Counted from the stretch's first letter, positions 23,725 to 32,818 are shown. The stretch: 45,312 bases of DNA from Sporomusa silvacetica DSM 10669 (GCF_002257705.1 NZ_LSLK01000067.1:1-45312); one strand, 5' to 3'. Made by a program: numbers and translations. Notes: generated by a model not told the origin, from the letters alone.

Positions 23725-24966
23725 CTACTGATAAATATAATAGGCTTTTGCCATTTCTTTGAAAGCCTTGGCTTCTTGCTCCCAAGTCGCTAGTAATTCA
23801 TCTAATGTATATCTACCAAGCCGCAGTCCATCATCACCGGTAATCAAGTCAATCATCGGTGCTCCCTTACCACTGAATTTATAAGCAAACTGGCCATCAC
23901 TTAGCTCCTCAACGGTAAATAACAAGCTTAAGCCTGTCCTTACAGGCTTAAATGCTTTACGGTCGGTTACATGAAGTTGAACCCCGCTGCACGTTTCACC
24001 GGTAAAATTGCCAAAACGAGGAATATAGTACGCCGGACGGAAAACTACGCCCGGAAGTTTCATGGCGTTCATACGCTCGGCGAATTTCTCAGCGTCCAGC
24101 CAGGGAGCACCGACAAAGTCAAAGGGTCTGGTCGTTCCTACGCCTTCCGATATATTGGTGCCGCCAAAGATACCTGTCGCCGGATAGGTTAGCGCAGTAT
24201 CTGGTGTGGGAATATTAGGTGATGTCATTACCCACGGCAAGCCTGTTTCTTCAAAATACATCTCCCGGTTCCAGCCAGTCATTTCTACAACCGTCAAATC
24301 ACAGCCAATCCCAAATTCTTGGTTAAATAGTCTCGCCAGCTCGCCTACAGTCATACCATGCCTGATGGGAATGGGGTACATCCCAATAAAGGATTCAAAA
24401 CCAATTTTAATGAGACCACCTTCCACTGCCATTCCCCCCACCGGGTTGGGGCGATCAAACACAACAAAGGTTTTGCCGTTTTCCTTAGCTGCTTGCATCG
24501 CGTAAGCCATAGTGTAGATATAAGTGTAAGAACGTGCGCCGACATCCTGAATATCGAAAGCAAGTACATCTATATTTTGGAGCATCTCTGGTGTTGGCTT
24601 TTTGGTAGCACCATATAAACTATATACAGGCAAACCAGTCTTAGCATCTGTAAGGCTGCCCACCTTGTCACCGGCAGGCACTGCTCCGCGAATACCATGT
24701 TCTGGGGAGTATAAGGCGACCAGATTAGTTTTGGCCGCCAAAACATCAATCGAACTCTGGTACTGGCTGTTCATACCGGTAGCGTTAGTGATAAGGCCAA
24801 CCCTTTTACCGGCAAAAAACGCTAGGTGTTGATCAATATTGTCAATTCCCAGTTTAACTCTGGTTGTTTCCTGTTGCGAAGAACTGGCAAAGCCAGTAAC
24901 ACTTCCTATTAGTAATAACGCGACCACCATTGCAGTCACCCAGGTACTATACCGCTTATTTTTCAA
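23725..24966 (-). CDS. namZ: Exo-beta-N-acetylmuramidase NamZ family (DUF1343, GH171)
   Basis: A 413-residue exported protein with an N-terminal signal peptide (KNKRYSTWVTAMVVALLLIGSVTGFAS). The DUF1343 core has KRVGLITNATG near 55, LYSPEHGIRGAVPAGD, FDIQDVGARSYTYIYTM, FDRPNPVGG and SPNIPTPDTALTYPATGIFGGTNISEGVGTT. NamZ of B. subtilis removes terminal MurNAc from peptidoglycan chains outside the membrane. It is the last gene of an operon that also carries MurQ and a kinase, fitting uptake of cell-wall amino sugars. The start is a TTG preceded by AGGGGG. The assignment to GH171 rests on family knowledge. Confidence 0.9.
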   Translation of the reverse strand: MKNKRYSTWVTAMVVALLLIGSVTGFASSSQQETTRVKLGIDNIDQHLAFFAGKRVGLITNATGMNSQYQSSIDVLAAKTNLVALYSPEHGIRGAVPAGDKVGSLTDAKTGLPVYSLYGATKKPTPEMLQNIDVLAFDIQDVGARSYTYIYTMAYAMQAAKENGKTFVVFDRPNPVGGMAVEGGLIKIGFESFIGMYPIPIRHGMTVGELARLFNQEFGIGCDLTVVEMTGWNREMYFEETGLPWVMTSPNIPTPDTALTYPATGIFGGTNISEGVGTTRPFDFVGAPWLDAEKFAERMNAMKLPGVVFRPAYYIPRFGNFTGETCSGVQLHVTDRKAFKPVRTGLSLLFTVEELSDGQFAYKFSGKGAPMIDLITGDDGLRLGRYTLDELLATWEQEAKAFKEMAKAYYIYQ

Positions 24967-25001
24967 GCCCTCTTCCCCCTGCTTCCTACAATTTATTGAA
25001 T

Positions 25002-25268
25002 CTAGTTTTCACCAAATCCAGATTTGATGAGAGCAATAACCGATTCCAGAGCCTGGACTTCCCCTTCACCATTTATCTTGACCACGATGATATCGTTTTG
25101 TTTAATTCCAGCGCTCATGATAGCAAGAATACTTTTAGCATTATAGATTTTATCATCCTTTACCAGCAGCACTTCACCGGGAAAGTCACTGGCTGTTTTC
25201 ACCAACAAAGCCGCCGGGCGGGCGTGTAAACCTACTTTATTTACGATGGTTACAGTCTGTTCTAACAT
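25002..25268 (-). CDS. HPr family phosphocarrier protein
   Basis: An 88-residue HPr. The phosphorylatable His15 lies in GLHARPA and the regulatory Ser46 in AKSILAIMSAG, both at canonical positions. I start at the ATG 25266-25268, which has GAGGAG eight bases upstream; a longer frame to 25307 lacks support. HPr passes phosphate from enzyme I to PTS IIA. Its place inside a PTS operon suggests a dedicated or paralogous HPr for the IIA/IIB/IIC set in this cluster, although both HPr sites being intact means it could serve as the general HPr as well. Confidence 0.92.
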   Translation of the reverse strand: MLEQTVTIVNKVGLHARPAALLVKTASDFPGEVLLVKDDKIYNAKSILAIMSAGIKQNDIIVVKINGEGEVQALESVIALIKSGFGEN

Positions 25269-25312
25269 GAAAATTCTCCTCACAGCAATTTTTACCCCTA
25301 CTGACAATATGC

Positions 25313-26062
25313 CTACAAAGCATCAAACCCGACCAACCGGACGCTATTATTAATGATGAACTCTCGTATTTCCACCGATGTCATGACTGCCAATTCTTGT
25401 TCCCGCCATCGATTATAAGAGCTTATCTCATAAAGCAGTTGATCCGGCTCAGCTGGGTGACACATAATCTCCAGTGTACCCTGTGGGTGGCTTTGGATAA
25501 TTTGTTTTAAATTATTTAAATTCGCACCTTGCTCATAAAATTCGAGTGCAATGGCATCAGTAGTTGCGACACCTGCCTTGCTAATGGCTTGTTGAACAAC
25601 CGCATTGCCTTGCCGCAGCGGTGCACCAAGCTGCTTTGCCAGCTCGATGGCTATTTCCAGCACCTCTGGATAGGTGTGGACATGATGGTGGCTGTCTAAA
25701 TGAGTCAGGCCAAGTCCGGTAGCCAGGAACTTCTCAACCTGGCCACTTAACTCGCGCTTTATATCAGCTGTCTTCATAAAGGTTATCGCCTCAGCCGCTT
25801 TACGTCGGAACCGTCCCTGAGCATCTACCAGACTAGGAACTTGAGCCGCCGGCATAATTGGTTGGCCAAATGTAAGGTTTAGGTGAAGACCAACCCGCTT
25901 TACCCCCTGCTGCTTAAGTTTTTCTACTGCATCCTGCGTATAGCTGGTGTTAACCATCAGGGTAGTCTCCGTAACAATCCCCGCAGTTAGTGCCTTGATA
26001 ATCCCTTGGTTACAACCGGGTGTTAACCCAAGGTCATCCGCATTTATTATTAAATCAAGCAT
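25313..26062 (-). CDS. ChbG/YdjC family carbohydrate deacetylase
   Basis: A 249-residue ChbG/YdjC/HpnK-type deacetylase. The metal-binding motif ADDLG starts near residue 8 (LIINADDLGLTPGCNQGI), GLHLNLTFGQPI is near 58, and LDSHHHVHTYPEV near 120 supplies the histidine ligands. ChbG removes an acetyl group from chitobiose-6-phosphate in E. coli. In this operon the substrate may be an N-acetylated disaccharide phosphate or a monosaccharide derived from peptidoglycan. It lies 23 bases after the GH4 glycosidase gene. Confidence 0.88.
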   Translation of the reverse strand: MLDLIINADDLGLTPGCNQGIIKALTAGIVTETTLMVNTSYTQDAVEKLKQQGVKRVGLHLNLTFGQPIMPAAQVPSLVDAQGRFRRKAAEAITFMKTADIKRELSGQVEKFLATGLGLTHLDSHHHVHTYPEVLEIAIELAKQLGAPLRQGNAVVQQAISKAGVATTDAIALEFYEQGANLNNLKQIIQSHPQGTLEIMCHPAEPDQLLYEISSYNRWREQELAVMTSVEIREFIINNSVRLVGFDAL

Positions 26063-26085
26063 ATCTTATCCCCGCTTCCCCCTAA

Positions 26086-27399
26086 TCAATCCTTAAATTG
26101 CGGTAAATACGCCGCATTTAATGACAGCAAATCAGCCAGCAGTTGTTTGGCTACCTTGACAGAAGGAATCAACGGATGGTTAGCCAAAGCCTGCAGCGCT
26201 TTATTGCTATCCCCATGCACGCCAGCCTCTACAGCCAGCATTTCATAGGCCTTCACCTGCTGTACCAAGCCAGCAATCTCCGGCGGGAGCGTCCCTACCG
26301 TTAACGGCATAGCACCATTTTTACTAATAACGCAGTTAGTTTCAATAACACAGTTGATTGGCAAACCACTAATGGCTCCCTGATTTACAGTGTTTACCGT
26401 ATGTATTTCCCGTTTGTCATTGTAGATGGCACTAATCAGAGATACCGCCGCATCTGAATAATAGGCGCCGCCCCGCTTTTCCAGTTCTGCCGGTTTTTCC
26501 GCCAGTTCAGGGTTCTGATATAGTTTGAATAAGCTTTCTTCAACAGCCTGAACGATCTCTGCTCTTGTCCCCGCCCCCCCTGCTGTCGCAGCTGCCTGTT
26601 CTTCAGCAAGAATAGAGTCTGTCATGTAGTAGTAGCGATGATAGGGACAAGGAACCATACCCAAAGATCGCAGGAAATCGCCATCCCACTTGAGATCCGG
26701 AATATTTTTCATTGTGAGAGCCGCTCCATCCTGCATCTTTTCCAGGACACTAGTCGTAACATCAATACCTCTGTGCCATACCTTCCGTCCCCAGACCAGA
26801 TGATTAAGTCCGGCGAAATCTATAAAGACATCGTTTGCATCGGCATCCAACAGTTTGGCAATCGTCATCTTCATATGAATAGGAACATTACATAAGCCAA
26901 GGCACTTTACCTTGGTATATTTTTGCACACTTTCGGTTATCAGACCTGCCGGATTAGTAAAGTTTATCAACCAAGCCTCAGGGCATAATTTTGTCATGTC
27001 GCGGCAAATATCCAGAATAACAGGAATCGTGCGCAACGCCTTGGCAAAGCCCCCAGGACCAGTAGTTTCCTGCCCTAATACACCATATTGCAAGGGAAAC
27101 CGTTCATCCCGGGCGCGCGCGGCCAGCCCCCCAACCCGAAACTGGGTAACAACAAAGTCAGCACCTTGCAGCGCTGCCGCCCTGTCCATAGTAGTGGTAA
27201 TTTTACTGTCCACACCTGCTCTGGCAACCATCCGTCGTGCCAAGTCAGCGACAATATCCAGTTTATGCTGCCCTGCCAAAATATCGACAAGACAAATTTC
27301 AGCAACAGGCAGTTCTGCCGCACGCCGGATAAAACCGTCAATCAATTCCGGCGTATAGCTGCTGCCGCCGCCAATAACAACAACCTTTAATCCTGACAT
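26086..27399 (-). CDS. GH4 family 6-phospho-glycosidase (NAD-dependent)
   Basis: A 437-residue glycoside hydrolase family 4 enzyme. The NAD-binding start is VVVIGGGSSYTPELIDGF. It has TQFRVGGLAARARDERFPLQ near 85, QETTGPGGFAKALR, the metal/catalytic Cys in GLCNVPIHMK near 170 and AGLNHLVW near 197. Members hydrolyse 6-phospho-alpha- or beta-glycosides with NAD+ and Mn2+, mostly 6-phospho-beta-glucosides for this subgroup. The operon context (MurQ, BadF-type kinase, NamZ, lactose-family PTS) suggests a phosphorylated amino-sugar disaccharide as substrate, which would be unusual for GH4. GGAGG precedes the ATG and the gene overlaps the IIA gene end by 13 bases. Confidence 0.9.
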   Translation of the reverse strand: MSGLKVVVIGGGSSYTPELIDGFIRRAAELPVAEICLVDILAGQHKLDIVADLARRMVARAGVDSKITTTMDRAAALQGADFVVTQFRVGGLAARARDERFPLQYGVLGQETTGPGGFAKALRTIPVILDICRDMTKLCPEAWLINFTNPAGLITESVQKYTKVKCLGLCNVPIHMKMTIAKLLDADANDVFIDFAGLNHLVWGRKVWHRGIDVTTSVLEKMQDGAALTMKNIPDLKWDGDFLRSLGMVPCPYHRYYYMTDSILAEEQAAATAGGAGTRAEIVQAVEESLFKLYQNPELAEKPAELEKRGGAYYSDAAVSLISAIYNDKREIHTVNTVNQGAISGLPINCVIETNCVISKNGAMPLTVGTLPPEIAGLVQQVKAYEMLAVEAGVHGDSNKALQALANHPLIPSVKVAKQLLADLLSLNAAYLPQFKD

Positions 27400-27728
27400 G
27401 AGGACGCCTCCAACTTGGCAGAAAGCTGTCTGATGGTTTTGTGCATTTCAATCATACTCTCAATTAGATTTTTCTCGGACAAGGCTGTCATCAAATGATC
27501 TTGCGCATGTACAGTCAGCAGCGTAAGCTCCACTTTATTGCCCTGCGCTTCCTGTTGAATCATATCAGCCTGAACCCGGTGGGCAGCACCTACTTCTTCC
27601 TCGGCTTGCTGTAGATGCTCGGCAGCCTTGATAAACTCTCCCGCCTGGGCGGCTCGCAGTGCATCATAGGCTTCAGCCCTGGCATTACCGGCATGGAGAA
27701 TAATTTTGAAAATTACTTCTTCCGTCAT
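27387..27728 (-). CDS. PTS lactose/cellobiose-family IIA component
   Basis: A 113-residue all-helical IIA of the lactose/chitobiose family, with the phosphorylation motif VHAQDHLM near residue 75 and the early HAGNARAEAYDALRAA helix typical of this family. It accepts phosphate from HPr and passes it to IIB. It starts with an ATG overlapping the IIC stop (ATGA), and its end overlaps the GH4 gene by 13 bases. Confidence 0.92.
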   Translation of the reverse strand: MTEEVIFKIILHAGNARAEAYDALRAAQAGEFIKAAEHLQQAEEEVGAAHRVQADMIQQEAQGNKVELTLLTVHAQDHLMTALSEKNLIESMIEMHKTIRQLSAKLEASSCQD

Positions 27729-28993
27729 TTTAATTCCTCCTCTAGTTCCCCTGCCATGCCTTCTCTGCTGAGTTTGCGTTCATAGGCTTTAAGGAACGGA
27801 TAATAAAGTGCAGCAGCAATTATAATGTTAACAAATACCAACACAATTGCCCGCCAGTCACCGCCTGTGGCAAGGTATGCCCCGATGGGTGCAGGCAGGG
27901 TCCAGGGTACAAGTATATACGGCTTATTCACTAAGCCAATATCCATAACAAAGTAAGTAAGAATCGCGATAGCGACCGGACTAAGCAGAAACGGTAAAAA
28001 CAAAAGCGGATTAAGCATGATTGGGACCCCGAAGATAACTGGCTCATTGATATTGCAGATTCCCGGCAAAAATGTAACCCGGCTCATACTTTTGAGATAA
28101 GGAGCCTTAGAAAAAAGCATGAGCAGTACCAAACCGAGAGAGGCTCCTGAGCCGCCAATCCAAACAAACCACTGAAAAAATGGCTCTGGCGCAATATTAG
28201 GAATAGGCTGCCCGGCGGCCGCAGCGGCAATATTCTGGTCAAGCAACACCAGCCACACCGGCCGGGCTACGCTGCCAACCACCGAATCACCATGAATACC
28301 GGTTGCCCAAAGCAAAGTTATAATAACAATGGGTACTAAGATCCCGGCTAACGTGTTGCCTGCCAGCACTAACGGCTGAAATAATTCTAATACAAAATGA
28401 TGAATATCAAACCCGATAAAGTCACGCACGAGCCAGACTGCCGGTATAATAACGGCTGCTGGTATAAGAGCCTCAAACGACTTGGCAACCGATTCCGGCA
28501 CTCCGTCCGGCATCTTTATCGTTAGCTTGCGAGTCTTGGCAAACCGCAGCACTTCTACAGCAAAAATGGCCATGATAATAGCGACAAACATACTGCCGCC
28601 TCCGAGATTTTCCATTAGCAGTGCCATTCCCTTATCCGGGTAAGTAACCGGCACACTTGTCAGTAAAAAAGCGGCCATCGCCAAAATTCCACCTGACACT
28701 CCATCAAGTTTATATGATTTTGCAAGATGATAACCAATACTGTGACAAGCGTAAAGAGCCATCAATCCCATAGTTAATCGGAAAGGTATGAGGATTTGGC
28801 CTGTGTAGGGTTTGATAGCCGCCGCCAGGGCCGGAAACGGAGGAAAAGCCAGGATCAAAAAGAAACTACCAACAATAATGAGTGGTATAGTAGAAATAAT
28901 CCCATCACGCACCGCGCGAAGATGTCGCTGTTCTGACAGCTTGGTCATAGCAGGTATCAGATATTTATCAAGCAGTGCAAAGAATTTGTACAT
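27725..28993 (-). CDS. PTS lactose/cellobiose-family IIC transporter
   Basis: A 422-residue polytopic permease of the PTS lactose/cellobiose family: FALLDKYLIPAMTKLSEQRHLRAVRDGI at the N-terminus, GSFFLILAFPP, WATGIHGDSVVGS near 195, FLPGICNINEPVIFGVPI near 310 and KPYILVPWTLPAPIGAYL near 360. IIC carries the sugar across the inner membrane while IIB phosphorylates it. AGGAGAG precedes the ATG. The expected substrate class is beta-linked disaccharides; chitobiose or a MurNAc-containing disaccharide fits the operon. Confidence 0.93.
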   Translation of the reverse strand: MYKFFALLDKYLIPAMTKLSEQRHLRAVRDGIISTIPLIIVGSFFLILAFPPFPALAAAIKPYTGQILIPFRLTMGLMALYACHSIGYHLAKSYKLDGVSGGILAMAAFLLTSVPVTYPDKGMALLMENLGGGSMFVAIIMAIFAVEVLRFAKTRKLTIKMPDGVPESVAKSFEALIPAAVIIPAVWLVRDFIGFDIHHFVLELFQPLVLAGNTLAGILVPIVIITLLWATGIHGDSVVGSVARPVWLVLLDQNIAAAAAGQPIPNIAPEPFFQWFVWIGGSGASLGLVLLMLFSKAPYLKSMSRVTFLPGICNINEPVIFGVPIMLNPLLFLPFLLSPVAIAILTYFVMDIGLVNKPYILVPWTLPAPIGAYLATGGDWRAIVLVFVNIIIAAALYYPFLKAYERKLSREGMAGELEEELK

Positions 28994-29005
28994 CTTCTCT
29001 CCTGC

Positions 29006-29311
29006 CTAATCCAATATCTTCTTAACTTCGGCTAAAATGATGGCTCCGCCCATCGGGTTATACCCTTGCGGCGGAATAACGGCCACAGGAACATTATATT
29101 CTGCCGCGGCCTCCTGGAAAAAGGCAACACGGTGCCGCACCTGAGGCGCTACCAGCGCTATATCCCAGCCATTTTTGAGCTCCTCGGCAAATTCACCGCT
29201 GCCTACCGACTTAACAGTAATGACCTGACCCGTCTTAGCGGCTTCCTTTTCAATTGCTTTAACTACAATAGAACTAGACATGCCGCCAGAACATACCAAT
29301 AGTAACTTCAT
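29006..29311 (-). CDS. PTS lactose/cellobiose-family IIB component
   Basis: A 101-residue IIB with the phosphocysteine at residue 7 (LLLVCSGGMSSSIVV) and a Rossmann-like fold (WDIALVAPQVRH). It is encoded as a free-standing domain rather than fused to IIC. It starts with an ATG overlapping the murQ stop by 4 bases and is followed by IIC after 12 bases. Confidence 0.93.
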   Translation of the reverse strand: MKLLLVCSGGMSSSIVVKAIEKEAAKTGQVITVKSVGSGEFAEELKNGWDIALVAPQVRHRVAFFQEAAAEYNVPVAVIPPQGYNPMGGAIILAEVKKILD

Positions 29312-30270
29312 CTTTTCATCCTCTTTTCATCTATGATCGCCCTCCGAATAAAACCACCAACTGCCGCCAGATAGCAGGAGGCCTGCTCAGCAGAACAATC
29401 CCGTTTAATCATGACAATAGCCGTCTTGGGATTCATCCCTGCCTGAACAAGAATTTCGCCAGCCCTCTCGCAGCTTACTCCTGTTGCCTGCGCGACAATC
29501 TGTTTGGCTCTTTCGACCAGTTTGGCATTAGTCGGCTTAACATCTACCATTAAATTGCCGTACACCTTTCCCAATCGAACCATAGTTGCCGTTGTTAGCA
29601 TATTAAGTACCAGCTTCTGGGCTGTGCCAGCCTTCATCCGGGTAGATCCGGTGATTACCTCCGGCCCCACCAACGGTGTAATGGCAAGCTTAGCCACCTT
29701 GCCAATCATCGAATTCGGAGTGCAGCTTATGGCGACAGTACAAGCGCCCACCGTATTGGCATATTTTAAGCCACCAAGGACATACGGAGTTCTGCCGCTG
29801 GCTGCCAGACCAACAACCACATCCTTCGCTGTAAGCTTCACTAATTGCAATTGAATAACTGCGCCGCTAATCTCGTCTTCGGCTCCTTCTATCGCCTTTA
29901 TCAGAGCTGTATCACCCCCGGCAATTAACCCGATTATCCGATCCGGCTCTACGCCAAAGGTCGGAGGACACTCGGCGGCGTCTAGCACGCCTAGCCTCCC
30001 ACTGGTTCCGGCTCCAATATAAATCAAGCGTCCGCCAGTTTGCAGTGCTGCTGCTATTTTATCAACCGCCAAGGCAATATGGGGTATTTCCTCAGCCACC
30101 GCGGCAGCCACTGTCTTGTCCTCCGCATTGATGGCTTCGAGCAATTGGCTGGTAGTCAGCTTATCCATATTCACCGTTTGCGGGTTGACCGCTTCGGTAA
30201 GCAAATCTTCGATTTTCACACCCAATCTCATCGCCCCCAACCGAATTTTCAAACCTTGTTCTTCACCCAT
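29308..30270 (-). CDS. murQ: N-acetylmuramic acid 6-phosphate etherase
   Basis: A 320-residue SIS-domain etherase that splits MurNAc-6-phosphate into GlcNAc-6-phosphate and D-lactate. MurQ marks are YIGAGTSGRLGVLDAAECPPTFG near 80, the IAGGDTALIKAIEGAED loop, GLAASGRTPYVLGGLKYA near 155, and GPEVITGSTRMKAGTAQKLVLNMLTT near 215. It overlaps the kinase gene upstream by 22 bases and the IIB gene downstream by 4. Its presence makes MurNAc-6-phosphate an intermediate of this operon and points the whole cluster at peptidoglycan amino sugars. Confidence 0.95.
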   Translation of the reverse strand: MGEEQGLKIRLGAMRLGVKIEDLLTEAVNPQTVNMDKLTTSQLLEAINAEDKTVAAAVAEEIPHIALAVDKIAAALQTGGRLIYIGAGTSGRLGVLDAAECPPTFGVEPDRIIGLIAGGDTALIKAIEGAEDEISGAVIQLQLVKLTAKDVVVGLAASGRTPYVLGGLKYANTVGACTVAISCTPNSMIGKVAKLAITPLVGPEVITGSTRMKAGTAQKLVLNMLTTATMVRLGKVYGNLMVDVKPTNAKLVERAKQIVAQATGVSCERAGEILVQAGMNPKTAIVMIKRDCSAEQASCYLAAVGGFIRRAIIDEKRMKR

Positions 30271-31169
30271 TCAAGACCCAGCCGTACAGCCCCTTCTACC
30301 GGTTGGGTTTTACAGGCTACAATGTTGGCCCTATTAGCTAGAGCCTCTTCCAGCCGCTCACGAACCATCAGAATATTGGTTACGATGCCACCATACATGC
30401 ATACTTGCACTGGTTCTCCCCAACCAAAACCACGGGTGATAACCGATTCCACCAAGCTGGCAAGCGCATCGCCTGCTTGCTTTACTATCTCGATCGCCAC
30501 TTGGTCTCCCCGCTTGGCTGCGTCCCCTACCAACTGTGCAAATGCTGCAATATCGCCTTTCGACGTCGCTTGGTTATTAATATAGCCAATCATATCATTC
30601 CAGCTGTTTAGGCCTACGTATTCCATTATCATGTCCATTACTATCGTAGCTTTATCGCGCCCCTCAGCAGCCCGAATCCCCCTTACTACTGCCTGACGGC
30701 CAATTTCATAGCCACTGCCTTCATCACTGGCAAGGTGTCCCCAGCCACCGGCACGAATGATATCGCCCTGCCCATTTATTCCATAAGCAATTGAGCCTGT
30801 CCCGGCAATCAAGACAATGCCTTCCGCTTTCCCTAACCCTGCGACCAACGCAATTTTGGCATCACTATTTACCAGGTAATGGCAAGGCAGACCCAATTCT
30901 GCCAATGCCTCTAGGACAATTTCCTTGTCTCTTACTCTGTCAGCACCGGCAAGCCCAAGGCTTACTACTAGTAAGTCCGCCGTCTTCAAATTACAGCTAA
31001 CGGCCAATTCGTCAATGATACCAGCAATAACTGCCGTAAATTTGGCCACCCCGGTGATGTGGTAGTTGCTAGGCCCCTTTTCCACCCAGCCTAAAACCTT
31101 GCCGGTAACATCTGCAGCACAGCCCACGGTTTTAGTCCCGCCACCATCTATACCTATAATCCATTGCAT
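30249..31169 (-). CDS. BadF/BadG-type amino-sugar kinase (MurK/NagK-like)
   Basis: A protein of about 306 residues of the BadF/BadG/BcrA/BcrD ATPase family. The phosphate-binding start is QWIIGIDGGGTKTVGCAAD. It has LGLAGADR near 90, LIAGTGSIAYG near 130 and GGWGHLASDEGSGYEIG near 150. Family members next to murQ phosphorylate N-acetylglucosamine and/or N-acetylmuramic acid (MurK of Clostridium). I start at an ATG of the doublet 31167-31172, which has AGGTGA just upstream, instead of a longer frame to 31217. It is the first gene of the nine-gene amino-sugar operon and would phosphorylate free GlcNAc or MurNAc released by the GH4 enzyme or imported as such. Confidence 0.88.
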   Translation of the reverse strand: MQWIIGIDGGGTKTVGCAADVTGKVLGWVEKGPSNYHITGVAKFTAVIAGIIDELAVSCNLKTADLLVVSLGLAGADRVRDKEIVLEALAELGLPCHYLVNSDAKIALVAGLGKAEGIVLIAGTGSIAYGINGQGDIIRAGGWGHLASDEGSGYEIGRQAVVRGIRAAEGRDKATIVMDMIMEYVGLNSWNDMIGYINNQATSKGDIAAFAQLVGDAAKRGDQVAIEIVKQAGDALASLVESVITRGFGWGEPVQVCMYGGIVTNILMVRERLEEALANRANIVACKTQPVEGAVRLGLEWVKNKV

Positions 31170-31297
31170 CATTATCACCTGACATAACATTTCTACATAC
31201 TCAGCAATATTTGACACAGACCACTTTCTTTCCTGTTACTTTGTTCGGAAAAATCAAATAGATACTATTAAAATTTTTAATTGAAATGAACAAATAC

Positions 31298-31343
31298 AAA
31301 AGAGACCTCACCCTACATTTTTTGTAAAGGGAAGATCTCTTTT
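31298..31343 (-). terminator. Terminator after the pxp/acc operon
   Basis: AAAAGAGA (31298-31305) pairs with TCTCTTTT (31336-31343), with inner CCC/GGG and TACA/TGTA pairs. On the minus strand TTTTGTATTTG follows. It separates accC from the amino-sugar operon downstream. Confidence 0.7.
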
Positions 31344-31414
31344 AACTTTTTCTTTGGACAGGCAGGGACACTAGCGTTGACCTTTCCAGTTATTACAGTC
31401 AACCCTATGTCTAT

Positions 31415-32767
31415 CTACTTTTCCAAAATATCTCCATAGGTTTCCAGAAAGCCTGTTGTCACCTCGCCCTTAACAAACTGGGGATGGTTCAATAGTTTCT
31501 GATGAAAGGGAATAGTGGTGCGTACGCCCTCAATAACAAATTCGCTAAGCGCCCGTTTCATCCGTTCAATGGCTTCCTGTCTGGTTTTACCCCAGACAAT
31601 GACTTTTGCCACCATGGAATCATAGAAGGGGGAAATTTCATATCCGGGATAAACAGCACTGTCAATTCTAACGCCAAACCCGCCAGGCGAAAGATAGAGT
31701 CCCACCTTGCCAGGGGAAGGCATAAAGTTACAGGCTGGATTTTCTGCATTAACACGACATTCAATAGCCCAGCCGCTTACCTGTACGGTCTCTTGTGAAA
31801 AGGACAGCCTGTTACCTGCTGCCACGGCTATCTGCTCTTTTATCAGGTCAATGCCTGTAACCATTTCGGTTATAGCATGCTCAACCTGAATCCGGGTATT
31901 CATTTCAATAAAATAGAATTGACCATGCTTATCCAGCAAAAATTCTACTGTTCCTGCCCCCTGATAATTTACCGCTTTAGCGGCCAGTACGGCAACTTGC
32001 CCCATCTGCTGGCGCAATCTCTCATCCAGTGCAGCTGACGGAGCTTCTTCCACCAGCTTTTGATGACGGCGCTGAATGGAGCAATCCCGTTCGCCCAGAT
32101 AGACGACATTGCCGTAGCCATCTGCCATAATCTGCATTTCAATATGGCGTGGCTCTTCTAAATATTTTTCCAAATACACACCGGGGTCGCCAAAAATAAC
32201 TGCTACTTCTTTTTGGGCCTGGTGAATAGCTTGGCCTAAATCCGCAGCATTGGCAGCTACCCGCATGCCTTTGCCGCCACCACCGGCGGTCGCCTTGACG
32301 ATCACTGGATAGCCAATTGTCTCAGCCACAGCGACGGCCGCTTCTATTTCTTCAATAATACCCTCCGTACCCGGGATAATGGGAACACCTGCCTGCTTCA
32401 TGGTATCCCTGGCTGCGGCTTTTGCTCCCATTCTCCTAATAGCTTCCGGACTGGGGCCAATAAAGGTTATTCCACAAACACTACAAGCTTCGGCAAATTC
32501 CGCATTCTCAGCTAAAAAACCATAGCCCGGATGAATGGCATCAGTCTGGGTAGCGGCAGCCACCGCAAGCAAACTAGCTACATTTAAATAGCTCTGCCTG
32601 GCAGCAGCAGGTCCGATGCAATACGCTTCATCGGCTAGCTTGACATGCAGCGCTTGCGCATCAGCTTCCGAATAAACAGCGACAGTAGCAATTCCCATTT
32701 CACGACAGGCCCTAATAATTCGGACAGCAATTTCACCCCGGTTAGCAATCAACACTTTTTTGAACAT
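31415..32767 (-). CDS. accC: Biotin carboxylase subunit
   Basis: A 450-residue ATP-grasp biotin carboxylase. It begins FKKVLIANRGEIAVRIIRAC and has HPGYGFLAEN near 80, the ATP-binding VKATAGGGGKGMR near 160, FIEMNTRIQVEHAITEMVTG near 285 and ECRVNAENP. It carboxylates biotin on the BCCP encoded just upstream. It is the last gene of the ycsG-pxpA-ycsI-pxpB-pxpC-accB-accC operon, with no accA/accD in the window. Supplying carboxybiotin to the PxpB/PxpC carboxyltransferase-like pair is therefore a plausible role; it may instead double as the housekeeping fatty-acid AccC. Confidence 0.93.
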   Translation of the reverse strand: MFKKVLIANRGEIAVRIIRACREMGIATVAVYSEADAQALHVKLADEAYCIGPAAARQSYLNVASLLAVAAATQTDAIHPGYGFLAENAEFAEACSVCGITFIGPSPEAIRRMGAKAAARDTMKQAGVPIIPGTEGIIEEIEAAVAVAETIGYPVIVKATAGGGGKGMRVAANAADLGQAIHQAQKEVAVIFGDPGVYLEKYLEEPRHIEMQIMADGYGNVVYLGERDCSIQRRHQKLVEEAPSAALDERLRQQMGQVAVLAAKAVNYQGAGTVEFLLDKHGQFYFIEMNTRIQVEHAITEMVTGIDLIKEQIAVAAGNRLSFSQETVQVSGWAIECRVNAENPACNFMPSPGKVGLYLSPGGFGVRIDSAVYPGYEISPFYDSMVAKVIVWGKTRQEAIERMKRALSEFVIEGVRTTIPFHQKLLNHPQFVKGEVTTGFLETYGDILEK

Positions 32768-32818
32768 TTGTTTTCTCCTTTATTCCTATACCTGATCTTG
32801 TTTGCTAAACCGGGGATA

